DNA from: Novosphingobium fuchskuhlense
GTDB taxonomy: Bacteria > Pseudomonadota > Alphaproteobacteria > Sphingomonadales > Sphingomonadaceae
Assembly (NCBI RefSeq): GCF_001519075.1
Contig: NZ_KQ954245.1
Span: forward strand, 533,019-597,018
Length of the DNA stretch: 64,000 bases
Reading direction: 5' to 3'
Below, piece by piece: positions 50,383 to 59,456 of this stretch; the first letter of the stretch is position 1; each line of letters begins with the position of its first letter. The notes under the pieces were generated by a model. That model made no database searches, had not been told where the DNA came from, and worked only from the letters and a program-made list of their open reading frames with translations. Position numbers and translations under genes: made by a program.

Positions 50383-51944
50383 CAGGCCGCGTCTTCCTCC
50401 GGCAACTCCAACCTTGGGAACGCCGGGCTTGGCGCCGCAAGCCGCTCGCCCGTGGCGACGCGTGCAAGGAACCAGTCCGCCTTGGCAAGCGCCGTGATCC
50501 CGCGCTCGTCGCCCGGAATACCAAGTTGATCCAGCACCTTGTCAGCCGCAGTTGGCACAACGGGCCGGATCGCGATGGTGAGATCGCGGATCGCCATGAA
50601 CAGTGTCATCAGAACGGCGCGCATCCGCTCCGGATCGCTCTTGCGCAGCGCCCAAGGGGCCTGCTCGTCGACATACTGGTTGCAGGCGAACACGGCCCGC
50701 ATCCACGCCTCGATCCCGGCCGAGAAGTTCAGCGCGGCAAATTCGCGCGGCAGCTCGTCATGGCAGGCCTCAAATACCGCGGCGAGCAGCCGGTCGTCCG
50801 CCTCGTTGCTCGCAAACTTTGCAACTTCACCATCCATATTCTTGAAAATCATGGAAAGTGTGCGCTGAACGAGATTGCCGTAGCTGTTGGCGAGTTCCGC
50901 ATTGCACCGCGTCACGATCGCCTCGGGTGAATAGGATCCGTCCTGTCCGAAGACCACGTCGCGCATCAGGAAGTAGCGCAGGGTATCGACGCCGAACCGC
51001 TCGGCCAGTGCCAACGGGTCCGTCACATTGCCCAGCGACTTCGATTCCTTCTGCCCCCGGTTGAGCAGGAAGCCGTGGCCGAAGACATGCTTTGGCACGG
51101 GCAAACCACCGCTCATCAGGAAAGCTGGCCAGTAGATCGTGTGGAAGCGCACGATATCCTTGCCGATGAGGTGGAGGTCGGCCGGCCAATATCTCTTATA
51201 ATCTCCTGACTCATCAGGAAAACCGAGGCCGGTGATATAGTTCGTCAGCGCGTCGACCCACACGTACATGACATGATTGTCGCTCCCCGGCACTTTGACG
51301 CCCCAATCGAAGCTCGTGCGCGAAACCGACAGGTCGCGCAGGCCCTGGCTCACGAAGGCGATCATCTCGTTGCGCCGGCTTTCCGGGCGGATGAACTCCG
51401 CATTCTCGCGAAACAGCGCCAGCAGCGGCTCCTGATACTTCGAGAGGCGGAAGAACCAGCTTTCCTCGACCGTCCACTCGACCGGGGTGCCCTGGGGCGA
51501 GAGCTTCTCCCCCCCTTCCCCGTCGATCAGCTCGCTGGCGTCGTAGTAGGCCTCGTCGCGCACCGAGTACCAGCCCTCGTAGCGGTCGAGATAAAGGTCT
51601 CCATTGGCTTCCATCCGCCGCCAAAGTTCTTGCGTCGCGGCATGGTGGCGCGGCTCGGTGGTGCGGATGAAAACATCGTAGTCGACATTCAATGCATCTG
51701 CCATGGCAATGAAATGACCGGCCATTTCATCTGCAAGTGCGGCCGGGGTGATGCCCATGTCGCGCGCCTTCTGCGCCATCTTCAAGCCGTGCTCGTCGGT
51801 CCCGGTCTGGAAGCGTACGTCGCGTCCCATCGCCTTATGGAAACGCGCGATGACGTCGGCGGCAATCGCTTCATAGGCGTGGCCGATATGCGGCTTGCCG
51901 TTCGGGTAGCTGATCGCGGTCGTGATATAGTAGGGCTCGCCCAT
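50382..51944 (-). CDS. metG: Methionyl-tRNA synthetase
   Basis: Charges tRNA-Met. The 520-residue class I enzyme starts MGEPYYITTAISYPNGKPHIGHAYEAIAADVI with the HIGH motif (PHIGHAYE), and has the KMSKS equivalent in GQKESKSLGN. It ends without the C-terminal EMAP-II/tRNA-binding domain that many bacterial MetRS carry. AAGGA lies 11 bases before ATG 51944. A 5 x 14 bp tandem repeat starts 20 bases upstream of the start codon. Confidence 0.96.
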   Translation of the reverse strand: MGEPYYITTAISYPNGKPHIGHAYEAIAADVIARFHKAMGRDVRFQTGTDEHGLKMAQKARDMGITPAALADEMAGHFIAMADALNVDYDVFIRTTEPRHHAATQELWRRMEANGDLYLDRYEGWYSVRDEAYYDASELIDGEGGEKLSPQGTPVEWTVEESWFFRLSKYQEPLLALFRENAEFIRPESRRNEMIAFVSQGLRDLSVSRTSFDWGVKVPGSDNHVMYVWVDALTNYITGLGFPDESGDYKRYWPADLHLIGKDIVRFHTIYWPAFLMSGGLPVPKHVFGHGFLLNRGQKESKSLGNVTDPLALAERFGVDTLRYFLMRDVVFGQDGSYSPEAIVTRCNAELANSYGNLVQRTLSMIFKNMDGEVAKFASNEADDRLLAAVFEACHDELPREFAALNFSAGIEAWMRAVFACNQYVDEQAPWALRKSDPERMRAVLMTLFMAIRDLTIAIRPVVPTAADKVLDQLGIPGDERGITALAKADWFLARVATGERLAAPSPAFPRLELPEEDAA

Positions 51945-51964
51945 GGGCTGCGACTGTCCTTGGC

Positions 51965-52034
51965 TTGAATTCCGGGGCTTGAATTCCGGGGCTTGAATTC
52001 CGGGGCTTGAATTCCGGGGCTTGATTTTCGGGGC
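51965..52034. repeat. Tandem repeat, 5 x 14 bp, upstream of metG
   Basis: Units of TTGAATTCCGGGGC start at 51965, 51979, 51993 and 52007 (identical), with a fifth at 52021 that has two changes (TTGATTTTCGGGGC). The array fills the gap between the holB stop (52051) and metG (51944). Each perfect unit contains GAATTC. The 14-base period is not a multiple of three, which argues against a coding role. Confidence 0.95.
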
Positions 52035-52050
52035 TGCGGGAAGGCTGACT

Positions 52051-53016
52051 TCAGGCCGCGCCCTCCCTAGTGCGCGCCACCGATGCCAGCAAGCCGCCGA
52101 TTTCCAGAAGCAGGAGCGCCGGCTCGAAGTTGTAGGTCGGCGCCTGCGCGGCAAGGCTGGCAAGCGCGGCATGGGCTTCGACGATCCTCAGGCGCGCCGC
52201 ATCGTCGCGGCGGTCCATTGCAGCCACCAGCACACGCCGCGCCACCTCAAGCAACGCCAAGAGGCGTGCGCGGTCCGGCCGCTGGCCAAGGATGGTCGAA
52301 AGCTCTCCACGCAGCGCAAGATCGGGATCGCCCTCGGCGACGAGCCGGCTCATGAGCTGCCATGCCCCGCCCAGATCCATCTCCGCAAAGGAAAGCGCGG
52401 CCCCTGGCGCACCGCCGCCTGCCGCGATCGCGGCCTCAAGCGCCGGCCCGGTGAGCTCCGGTGCTGCCTCGGCCAGCGCGCGCGCCATGTCATCAGCCAC
52501 AAGTGGATGGAAACGGAGCACCGTGCAGCGCGAGCGCACGGTGGGCAGCAGACGCCCGATCTGGTGCGTCACCAGCAGGAAAAACGTGCCGACGGGCGGC
52601 TCCTCGAGGCTCTTGAGCAGCGCGTTGACCGCGCCCTTTTCGAGATCATCCGCCGCATCGATGATTACCGCGCGCCGCGCGCCCAGAGTTGGCCGCGTGA
52701 CGAGCCTGCGCTGCACCCCGCGGATCTGGTCCACACTGATGTTGCGCTTGCGGGCATAGGGCTTGCCGTCATCGCGTTTCTTGGCCTCGTCCTCGTTGCT
52801 GGGCAGCGGTTCGAGCACGTGGATATCCGGGTGCGCCTCGGGCGCGGGCTGCGGCACACCCGGCTCGGACACGAGCTCTGCCGCCGCCGCCCGCGCAAAA
52901 TTCGCCTTGCCGAGGCCTTCGCGCCCCGCGAGAATCCAGCCATGGTGCATGCGCTGTCCACCCCGCGCCGCGCGCCAGACGGCCCAGGCCTCGTCATGAC
53001 CGATCAGGCGGCGCAC
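52051..53016 (-). CDS. holB: DNA polymerase III delta-prime subunit
   Basis: Clamp-loader subunit. The 321-residue protein has the degenerate P-loop AGREGLGKANFARA (about residues 30-43), the VDQIRGVQRRLVTRP segment and VTHQIGRLLPTVRSRCTVLRF, containing the SRC motif. The cysteines of the zinc module known from the E. coli subunit are not present in the region after the P-loop. It overlaps tmk by 13 bases. Confidence 0.92.
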   Translation of the reverse strand: MRRLIGHDEAWAVWRAARGGQRMHHGWILAGREGLGKANFARAAAAELVSEPGVPQPAPEAHPDIHVLEPLPSNEDEAKKRDDGKPYARKRNISVDQIRGVQRRLVTRPTLGARRAVIIDAADDLEKGAVNALLKSLEEPPVGTFFLLVTHQIGRLLPTVRSRCTVLRFHPLVADDMARALAEAAPELTGPALEAAIAAGGGAPGAALSFAEMDLGGAWQLMSRLVAEGDPDLALRGELSTILGQRPDRARLLALLEVARRVLVAAMDRRDDAARLRIVEAHAALASLAAQAPTYNFEPALLLLEIGGLLASVARTREGAA

Positions 53017-53633
53017 AGGCTGTCCACTGCTGCCAGAACGCGGGCGTGGACGGCATCGGGCGCACCCGCTGCATCAACTGCGGCAAAGCGCTCCGGCTCC
53101 GCCTCGGCAAAGCGCCGGAAGGCGGCCGCGACACGGGCGTGATAGTCGGCCGCACGGCCCCCGATCCGGTCTAGTATGCCGGCATCGCGCATCGCCACAC
53201 GCGCGGCGGCCTCGGCCGGATCGAGCGTCAGCAGGACCGTGCAATCGGGCAGTAGGCCCCCACTGCCGATCCGGTGAAGGGTGAGGATATCCGTATCGTC
53301 CAGCCCGCTGCCGCCACCCTGATACGCCCGGCTGCTATCGAGATAACGGTCGCACACGACCCACGCCCCGCGCGCCAGCGCCGGGCGGACCAGCGTTTCG
53401 ACATGGTCGGCCCGCGCCGCTGCGAAGAGGAGCGCTTCGGCCCTTGCCCCCCAGCCAGGCCCCTGCCTGTCCAGCAGCAGCGCCCGGATCGCCTCTGCCC
53501 CCGGTGTCCCGCCCGGTTCACGGGTGGTGACGACGTCCACACCCCTTCCCCGCAGGGCTTCGGCGAGGAGCCGGCTCTGGGTCGATTTGCCGACCCCTTC
53601 CCCGCCCTCGAAGACGATGAAACGCCCGCTCAT
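53004..53633 (-). CDS. tmk: Thymidylate kinase
   Basis: Phosphorylates dTMP to dTDP. The 209-residue protein has the P-loop FIVFEGGEGVGKSTQSRLLAEAL, the TREPGGTPGAEAIR segment and the DR(Y/F) motif VVCDRYLDSSRAYQG. The start overlaps the stop of the upstream carboxypeptidase gene by 4 bases. tmk-holB-metG-tatD is a widely conserved cluster. Confidence 0.97.
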   Translation of the reverse strand: MSGRFIVFEGGEGVGKSTQSRLLAEALRGRGVDVVTTREPGGTPGAEAIRALLLDRQGPGWGARAEALLFAAARADHVETLVRPALARGAWVVCDRYLDSSRAYQGGGSGLDDTDILTLHRIGSGGLLPDCTVLLTLDPAEAAARVAMRDAGILDRIGGRAADYHARVAAAFRRFAEAEPERFAAVDAAGAPDAVHARVLAAVDSLCAA

Positions 53634-54808
53634 TGGCCCAGCATCGCGAGCAGCCCGTTGCGCAGCCGCGCGAGAGTCCCGGCCTCGGGCACGCTGTCCG
53701 CCGCCACCAGCGGCAGCCGGGTCTCGCCTTCGCCCGGCACACGCACGATCAGGCTCGCCACTTCATCGCCCTTGGCGATCGGGGCGCGCAGAGGCCCCTT
53801 GTAGCGCAAGCGCAGGGAATAGTTCGCATGCGCGCCGGCCGGCAAGGTCAGCGCCAGCGGATGCGGCGCAACCAGGTCGACGCTGCGCGCTTGCCCGCCC
53901 TGCACTTTGGCCGTGCCGATGCGGGCCCCGCCGGCGAACAGCGGATGCGCCTCGAACGCGGCAAAGCCCCATTCCAGAAAGGCGCGCGATTCCTTCGTGC
54001 GGTCGGCGGGACGATCATACCCGCCAACGACCATCATCAGCCGCCGCCCGTTGCGGATCGCGGAGCCGACAAGGCCGTATCCCGCCTCGTTGGTGAAGCC
54101 CGTCTTGACCCCGTCCGCGCCTTCGACGTGGCCATAGAGCGGATTGTGATTGGGCTGCTCGATCCCCCGGAACGCCAGCCGCTCGTGCCCATAGAACCGC
54201 GCGTAGAGATCGGGATGGCGGGTGATCAGCGCGGTGCTCAAGGTCGCGAGATCGGCGGCGGAGACATAGGTCTCGCCTTCATCCATCCAGCCATTGGGCG
54301 TGTTGTAATGTGTATCCTTGAGGCCGAGCTTCTTCGCCTCGGCGTTCATCAGCGCGGTGAAGGCCGGCACGCTTCCGGCTACGCCTTCGGCGAGGACGAC
54401 GCAGCCATCATTGGCCGAGACGGTAACGATCCCCTCGATCAGCTCCGCCACCGAAGTCTCGCTATCCTGCGCGAGGAACATCGTGCTGCCCACGCGGTGC
54501 CACTTGCGGAAAGCCTCCGGGCTCATGCGGAAGCGCTGGTCGAGCTTGAGCTTGCCGGCCTTGATCAGCTCGAAGGCGACATAGCTTGTCATGATCTTGG
54601 TGAGCGAGGCGGGGACGAAGCGCCGGTGCGTTTGCCGCTCGAACAGCACGCGCCCGCCGTTCACGTCGATCAGCAGCGCGATCGGCGCAGAAACCTGCGG
54701 CATTGCGAGAAAGGCTTCGGCGCCGTCCCGTGGTGTAGGCGCCGCAGCGCGCACTGGCACTGCGGCCAGCGCGGCAATCAGCACAGCGGTCACTATTCTC
54801 GAAGCCAA
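53630..54808 (-). CDS. Serine-type D-alanyl-D-alanine carboxypeptidase (PBP5/DacA-like)
   Basis: A 392-residue penicillin-binding protein that trims the terminal D-Ala of peptidoglycan stem peptides. It has a signal peptide (MASRIVTAVLIAALAAVPVRA), the catalytic triad motifs SLTKIMT (SxxK), VSANDG (SxN) and VKTGFTNEAGYG (KTG), and a C-terminal beta domain ending in an amphipathic helix (TLARLRNGLLAMLGQ) that can bind the membrane. TTG 54808 is the most likely start because it gives a normal signal peptide and does not overlap rlpA; an ATG at 54877 would overlap rlpA and give a poor N-terminus. Confidence 0.92.
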   Translation of the reverse strand: MASRIVTAVLIAALAAVPVRAAAPTPRDGAEAFLAMPQVSAPIALLIDVNGGRVLFERQTHRRFVPASLTKIMTSYVAFELIKAGKLKLDQRFRMSPEAFRKWHRVGSTMFLAQDSETSVAELIEGIVTVSANDGCVVLAEGVAGSVPAFTALMNAEAKKLGLKDTHYNTPNGWMDEGETYVSAADLATLSTALITRHPDLYARFYGHERLAFRGIEQPNHNPLYGHVEGADGVKTGFTNEAGYGLVGSAIRNGRRLMMVVGGYDRPADRTKESRAFLEWGFAAFEAHPLFAGGARIGTAKVQGGQARSVDLVAPHPLALTLPAGAHANYSLRLRYKGPLRAPIAKGDEVASLIVRVPGEGETRLPLVAADSVPEAGTLARLRNGLLAMLGQ

Positions 54809-54848
54809 GCGCGAACCCCGTTCCTTTGGTACCGCGCGGCAGGCCTTG

Positions 54849-55880
54849 CTAGTCGTGCACGATCCGGGCCCCAGCATAGCCCGCAGCGCGCGCCTTCGCC
54901 AGTCCGCGAGTCGCCTCATCCCCGGGCGCGAAGGGCCCGCTGCGCACGCGCCAGAGATTTCCCGACCGCACCAGCGATCCGCCTGCCTTGCGCGCGGCCG
55001 CCTCCGCGTTGCCGCGCTGCGAAAACGCACCGATCTGCACGTAAACCTGCGCGGCGGCCGGCTTGGGATGGGCCTCGGGCCTTTGCACCGGTGCCGGCTG
55101 CGGCGGTTCGGCCGCCGGGGCAGGTTTTGCCGGAGCGGGTTTTGGCGCAGGGGGTTTTGGCGCGGGCTTCGAAGCAGGCTTCACTGGCGGTTTTGCCGCA
55201 CCCGGCGCGGCCTTGACCGGCGGATTGGCGGCAGGAGCAGGCCTTGGCGCGCCGGCCGCGGCCACTTCGGCGGGCCGGATCGTCACCGGCAGGTCGCCCA
55301 CTGGCGGCTCGAGGCCCAGTTTGCGGCGGAGCGCTGCGAGCAGACCGGACGGCGTGTCCATCCGGGGCGGAACAGCCTGTCCGGTCCGGAGCAGCGCGCG
55401 CTCGGTCTCGGGCGGGTTGACCCGCCGCACTCGCACCGGTGCCGATGCATCGCCCGGCAGCCCCAGTTGCGCCCAGGCCATCGGCGACAGGGCGACGAGG
55501 CCGTCACCGCTCATCGGCCCGCGCCGGTCGATCCGCACGAGGATGGTCCGCCCGCTCGAAAGCGAGGTCACCTCGACGTAGCTCGGCACCGGCAAGGTCC
55601 GGTGCGCACCGTTGATCCGGCCAGCAACGCCGTCTTCCGGGCCCATCGGCACCGCACGGCCAACGGCGTCGTAATTCAGCGTATCCGCCGGCGTGAAGGT
55701 TTTGCCGTCGACGGTGAACGGATCACCCAGCGTAACCGGATAGTCACCTGCCGGCCCCGTCATTTCAGGCAGGGAAGCCTGGCGGTCGCGTGCAATGGCC
55801 GGCACCGCAAGGCCGGAGCCGAGCACCAGCGCCGCCGCCAGCACCGCGAGGCCGGTATTCCTGTTAACGGGCAATCTCAT
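54849..55880 (-). CDS. rlpA: RlpA-like septal ring protein with SPOR domain
   Basis: A 343-residue envelope protein: signal-type N-terminus, a double-psi beta-barrel region (about residues 45-130; FTPADTLNYDAVGRAVPMG...VRIDRRGPMSGDGLVALSPMAWAQLG), a long Pro/Ala/Lys linker (about 210-265), and a C-terminal SPOR domain (YVQIGAFSQRGNAEAAARKAGG...LWRVRSGPF) that binds denuded septal glycan. RlpA homologues are lytic transglycosylases; activity here is inferred. The start at 55880 overlaps the mltB stop by 17 bases. Confidence 0.88.
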   Translation of the reverse strand: MRLPVNRNTGLAVLAAALVLGSGLAVPAIARDRQASLPEMTGPAGDYPVTLGDPFTVDGKTFTPADTLNYDAVGRAVPMGPEDGVAGRINGAHRTLPVPSYVEVTSLSSGRTILVRIDRRGPMSGDGLVALSPMAWAQLGLPGDASAPVRVRRVNPPETERALLRTGQAVPPRMDTPSGLLAALRRKLGLEPPVGDLPVTIRPAEVAAAGAPRPAPAANPPVKAAPGAAKPPVKPASKPAPKPPAPKPAPAKPAPAAEPPQPAPVQRPEAHPKPAAAQVYVQIGAFSQRGNAEAAARKAGGSLVRSGNLWRVRSGPFAPGDEATRGLAKARAAGYAGARIVHD

Positions 55881-56898
55881 CAGCCAGCAGTCCCACCGAG
55901 AGCGCATAGAGGTTCGAGCAATTGTAATCGAGGATGACCCTATAATTTCCGGTTAGCAGGTAGGCCGTCTGACCCGGACCGTCGGGTTCAAGCAGGCTGG
56001 CGAGCGTTGTGTCCGCCAAGGTTGCCGCTCGCGGCACCACGCCGAGCGCCTTCCATTCCGCCACCGTCTTCCACCGCGAATGGCGCGCGAACACCTGCGG
56101 GCAGCGCGGACTGGCAAGCGCGGTACCCAGCGCGGGCCGGTCGAGAGGCAGCGTCACATCGACTGCCACGCCCCAGGGCTCGTCCCGCCGCCATCCCGCA
56201 TCGCGGAAGTAGTTGGCGATCGAGGCCAGCGTGTCCTTCCGGCTCGTCCAGATATCGGCGAAACCATCCCCGTCGCCGTCCTGCGCCACGCGCAGGTAGA
56301 CGCTCGGCAGGAACTGCGGATTGCCAAAGGCGCCGGCCCAGCTACCCAACAACTTCGCGCGCGGCACACCCCTGTCGACCATCTTGAGGAGCGCGATGAA
56401 TTCGTCTGCGAACAGCGCCCGCCGCCTGCCTTCGTACGCCAGCGTGGCGAGCGAACGGGCAAGGTCGAAATCCCCGGTGTAGGAGCCGTAGTTGGTCTCG
56501 TGCCCCCAGATCGCCAGCACGATCTTGGGCGGAACGCCGTACCGCTGCTCGATTTCGGCAAGATAGTCGGCTGAAGCCGCGTACTGCCGCCGTCCGCCGG
56601 CAATGCGGGCCGCATCGACATGGGCGCGGCGATAGCCGGCGAAGGCCGGGACAGATGACGCCGTCCCCGGCTGCGCCCGGTCGAGCGCGACCACGCGGGG
56701 GTTTTCGGTCAACCCGCTGGTCACGGCCAAAATGGTCTCTTCGCGCACGCCTTCGGCCCGCGCCCTTGCGGCAAGATACTGGAGATAGCCCTGAAAACCG
56801 GCGGCAGCATCGTCACTCTGCGCCCCAGCAGAGCCCGCCACGAGTGAGAGCGCGAGAGCGGCAGCTGCAGATCGCAAGAAGCCCGGGGGCCACGGCAT
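55864..56898 (-). CDS. mltB: Lytic murein transglycosylase (MltB-like, GH103)
   Basis: Cleaves peptidoglycan glycan strands to 1,6-anhydro products. The 344-residue protein has a signal peptide (SAAAALALSLVAGSAGA-Q), the catalytic glutamate in AIWGHETNYGSYTG, and GAFGNPQFLPSVYLRVAQDGDGDGFADIW, a family landmark. No lipobox is obvious, so it is likely a soluble periplasmic form. It leads an mltB-rlpA-carboxypeptidase envelope block. An ATG at 56922 is an alternative start. Confidence 0.93.
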   Translation of the reverse strand: MPWPPGFLRSAAAALALSLVAGSAGAQSDDAAAGFQGYLQYLAARARAEGVREETILAVTSGLTENPRVVALDRAQPGTASSVPAFAGYRRAHVDAARIAGGRRQYAASADYLAEIEQRYGVPPKIVLAIWGHETNYGSYTGDFDLARSLATLAYEGRRRALFADEFIALLKMVDRGVPRAKLLGSWAGAFGNPQFLPSVYLRVAQDGDGDGFADIWTSRKDTLASIANYFRDAGWRRDEPWGVAVDVTLPLDRPALGTALASPRCPQVFARHSRWKTVAEWKALGVVPRAATLADTTLASLLEPDGPGQTAYLLTGNYRVILDYNCSNLYALSVGLLADEIAR

Positions 56899-57067
56899 GC
56901 TAATTCGGATTGGCAATGGCATCGTGACGAGACAGTCGCACAGCGCGGGCAAGGTGGGAATCCCCCAATCGATGAAACGCGTGGGAAGTGCCGTCACCGC
57001 CCTCATCGCAAAATCTCTTTGCGAGCCTCGATCCGCCCGCTATCGGCACCCATGCGCGCAGCGCCGC

Positions 57068-57157
57068 GGACAGGTGGCCGAGTGGTTTAAGGCAGCGGTC
57101 TTGAAAACCGCCGTGGGTGGAAGCTCACCGTGGGTTCGAATCCCACCCTGTCCGCCA
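57068..57157 (+). tRNA. tRNA-Ser (TGA), attachment site of the downstream element
   Basis: A 90-base class II cloverleaf with a long variable arm. GGACAGG pairs with CCTGTCC, discriminator G, encoded CCA. The anticodon loop CTTGAAA gives anticodon TGA. Its last 14 bases plus one more (57144-57158) are repeated at 61551-61565, so the integrated element left the gene intact. Confidence 0.97.
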
Positions 57158-57158
57158 A
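57144..57158 (+). other. attL direct repeat (tRNA-Ser 3' end)
   Basis: CACCCTGTCCGCCAA, formed by the last part of tRNA-Ser and one base beyond, is identical to 61551-61565. Confidence 0.9.
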
Positions 57159-57271
57159 TTACCCGTTTTTGACGGTTCCTCTCCGACCCCGCGCCCTAAG
57201 GAAACGCTAAGGTTTGCGGGGGCTTTCGCGTCCCCAGCCGGACCTTGTCGTTCCCTCGCAACCGCGCTACA

Positions 57272-57291
57272 GTGTGGGAAATTGTGTGGGA
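57272..57291 (+). other. Paired integrase arm-like sites, left end
   Basis: Two copies of GTGTGGGA (57272-57279 and 57284-57291) start 12 bases apart, just before the integrase ATG. A similar pair with the same spacing lies near the right end (61468-61487). The second copy also supplies the GGGAG ribosome-binding site of the integrase, so integrase binding could regulate its own expression. Confidence 0.5.
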
Positions 57292-57299
57292 GCAATTTG

Positions 57300-58535
57300 A
57301 TGGGTAAGCTGACTGCAACCAGTGCAAAGGCGCTTACGGCACCGGGCCGGTATAGCGACGGTGACGGGCTGGAACTGTTGATCGGGCGAACTGGCGCAAA
57401 GAGTTGGGTTGTCCGCGTCCAAAAGGATGGCAAGCGCCGGGACATCGGCGCGGGCAGTTTCAAGAAAGTCTCGCTCGCCGAAGCGCGCGTCAAAGCGGTC
57501 AAGATTCGCTCGCAGATCGAAGCGGGGATCGATCCGGTTGCAGAGCGCCGCAAGGCAAGAGGTATTCCCTCATTCCGCGAGGCCGCGGCGCTCGTTCATG
57601 CCGAGCAGAAAAAGGGATGGAAGAACGGCAAGCACACAGACCAATGGATCAACACGCTCACCGCTTACGCGTTCCCAGCCTTTGGCGACGTGTCTGTCGC
57701 CGGGATCGACGCCGCTGCGGTGCGCGACGTGCTGGCGGCAATCTGGTTGACCAAACCGGAGACGGCGCGGCGACTGCGTCAACGTATCCGCACGGTGATC
57801 GATTGGTCTGTCGGCAAAGGATACCGTGAGGCTTCGCTCGCTTGGCCGGTGATCGACAAAGCCCTGCCCAAACAGCGCGCCAAGGTTAAGCCTCACCCTT
57901 CACTTCCCTACAGTGAGTTACTCGGGTTTCTTTTTAAGTTACGCGAGAAGGAGACGATGGGGCGGCTGGCACTGGAAGCCCTCATCCTCACAGCCTGCCG
58001 GTCCGCAGAAGTACGCGGTGCGCTGTGGCCGGAGATCGACCTAGAGGCCAAGCTGTGGCGCATTCCAGCCGGTCGCATGAAGGGCGGTGTCGATCACACC
58101 ATCCCGCTCTGCGATGCCTCTGTGGCGCATTTCGAGCGCATGAAGGCCCACAAACGCGAGAACAACGACCTAGTGTTCCCCGGCACGTCCAAGGGCAAGT
58201 CGCTGTCTGACATGACACTCACTAAGCTAATCCGCGACATGCACGCGGCGGACCTGAAAGCGGGCGGGCCAGGATTCATGGACCCTGTGCAAAACAAGAT
58301 TGCGACGGCGCACGGTTTCCGCAGCACGTTTGCCGATTGGATCAATGAGCAGACCAGCTTCCCGCGCGAGATTCGCGAGGCGGCGCTGGCGCACGTTAAC
58401 CAGAACAAGGTTGAAGCGGCCTATTCCCGCACAGCGTACTTGGACAAGCGCCGTCCGATGATGGAAGCATGGGCCGCGTACTGCGGGGGATCGACCGGCG
58501 GCAATGTGGTGCAACTAGTCAACAAGTCCGCTTAA
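57300..58535 (+). CDS. Tyrosine-type site-specific integrase
   Basis: A 411-residue integrase of the P4/DUF4102 N-terminal type: MGKLTATSAKALTAPGRYSDGDGLELLIGRTGAKSWVVRVQKDGKRRDIG is the arm-binding start. The catalytic domain has the first arginine in LTACRSAEVRGALWPEID, a HTIPL segment, HGFRSTFADWINEQT, and HVNQNKVEAAYSRTAYLDKRRPMMEAWA with the tyrosine. ATG 57300 is preceded by GGGAG at 7 bases; the open frame upstream runs through the tRNA. It catalyses integration at tRNA-Ser. Confidence 0.95.
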   Translation: MGKLTATSAKALTAPGRYSDGDGLELLIGRTGAKSWVVRVQKDGKRRDIGAGSFKKVSLAEARVKAVKIRSQIEAGIDPVAERRKARGIPSFREAAALVHAEQKKGWKNGKHTDQWINTLTAYAFPAFGDVSVAGIDAAAVRDVLAAIWLTKPETARRLRQRIRTVIDWSVGKGYREASLAWPVIDKALPKQRAKVKPHPSLPYSELLGFLFKLREKETMGRLALEALILTACRSAEVRGALWPEIDLEAKLWRIPAGRMKGGVDHTIPLCDASVAHFERMKAHKRENNDLVFPGTSKGKSLSDMTLTKLIRDMHAADLKAGGPGFMDPVQNKIATAHGFRSTFADWINEQTSFPREIREAALAHVNQNKVEAAYSRTAYLDKRRPMMEAWAAYCGGSTGGNVVQLVNKSA

Positions 58536-58821
58536 GTCGACTACACCGACTTGCGCGGTGCGTTATGCACATGTTCGCCCGAACTTTATTGGAAAAATAA
58601 TTCAGACACAGTTTGGGACTTGAAAGGCCTGAATTCCGCCGATTCCAGTGCCAAGGCAATCGACCAACAGACGATGAAATGAATCGCTCGTGCGACGAGC
58701 CGAATCGGTAATGCGGTGGTGAGTCCCTTGCGTATCAATCGCCCTCGCCTATCCTACGAATACCCCGGCGTTCCAACCTTTAAACCGAGCCGTTCGGGCT
58801 AACTGTAGGAGAAAATACCAA
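58536..58821. other. 286-base non-coding stretch inside the element
   Basis: No gene is visible. The stretch is relatively AT-rich (for example around 58580-58610) and precedes the AlpA-like gene, so it probably carries that operon's promoter and operator sites. I could not assign specific elements. Confidence 0.5.
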
Positions 58822-59016
58822 ATGATCGACATCCCAGAACTTATGACTGTGGCGGACTTCTGCGCCCGGTATTCAATCGGCAAGACCAGCGCGTACCGAG
58901 AAGCAAAAGCGTCTCGCTTGAAGCTGCGTAAATACGGGACCGCTACGCGCATTGCGCGTGCTGATGCCGAAGCGTGGGCGGCAAGTCTGCCTGTGATCGA
59001 GCGAGGGGCGGCATGA
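58822..59016 (+). CDS. AlpA/excisionase-like helix-turn-helix protein
   Basis: A 64-residue DNA-binding protein. PELMTVADFCARYSIGKTSAYREAKASRLKLRKYGTATRIARADAEAWAASL has the MerR-like winged HTH pattern of AlpA/Xis-type proteins (helix-turn-helix in ADFCARYSIGKTSAYRE, then the beta-wing and RADAEAWAASL). Such proteins often activate excision or control satellite transcription. TAGGAGAA precedes the start. The stop overlaps the next ATG by 4 bases. Confidence 0.82.
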   Translation: MIDIPELMTVADFCARYSIGKTSAYREAKASRLKLRKYGTATRIARADAEAWAASLPVIERGAA

Positions 59017-59456
59017 CTGCGCCGTCCGAAAATGAATGTCCCCCGGTCGCGCCAACGACCGAGGGACTGCACAGTGCTGTGGGAGCAAATGCAATGATAC
59101 AATACGCGAACGATGCGGACGCGGGCAAGCCTCGTTTCGATCCGCCGCTAAAGGCCTACCAGAACACGATGCCGCATGACGGCAAAGGCATTGCAAGAAT
59201 TGCGTTCCGCGCCTCAGAGGGCCGCCTATGGGCCTATAGAGGCAAACGGGCGCGCGTCCTCGCCATGCTCGCAACAAACGATGATGGGGTGACGCAATGG
59301 GATTGCTATCCATGGCACACCCGGCTGGCGGCGAGCGTCCAAGTCATGCGTGACGATGGGATCGAGATCGAGACGACGCTCGAAGGTCCATACCGTCACG
59401 CGCGCTACCGGCTGCGGACACCCGGCACCCTTACAATGCAGGGGGACGAAGGATGA
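59013..59456 (+). CDS. Winged-helix-like protein of mobile elements
   Basis: A 147-residue protein. The first ~60 residues are low-complexity; the C-terminal part (RVLAMLATNDDGVTQWDCYPWHTRLAASVQVMRDDGIEIETTLEGPYRHARYRL) resembles phage-type winged-helix domains, with WHTRLAASVQVMRDDG as recognition helix region. The start overlaps the AlpA-like stop. A good RBS (TGTGGGAGCAA) also lies before an in-frame ATG at about 59094, so a shorter form may be made. Probably DNA-binding; role unknown. Confidence 0.65.
   Translation: MTAPSENECPPVAPTTEGLHSAVGANAMIQYANDADAGKPRFDPPLKAYQNTMPHDGKGIARIAFRASEGRLWAYRGKRARVLAMLATNDDGVTQWDCYPWHTRLAASVQVMRDDGIEIETTLEGPYRHARYRLRTPGTLTMQGDEG

Noticed and set aside
57125..57553. 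Minus-strand open frame ending in WRTGWDSNPR
   Set aside because: Antisense translation of tRNA-Ser and the integrase start; the terminal peptide is a common tRNA artefact.
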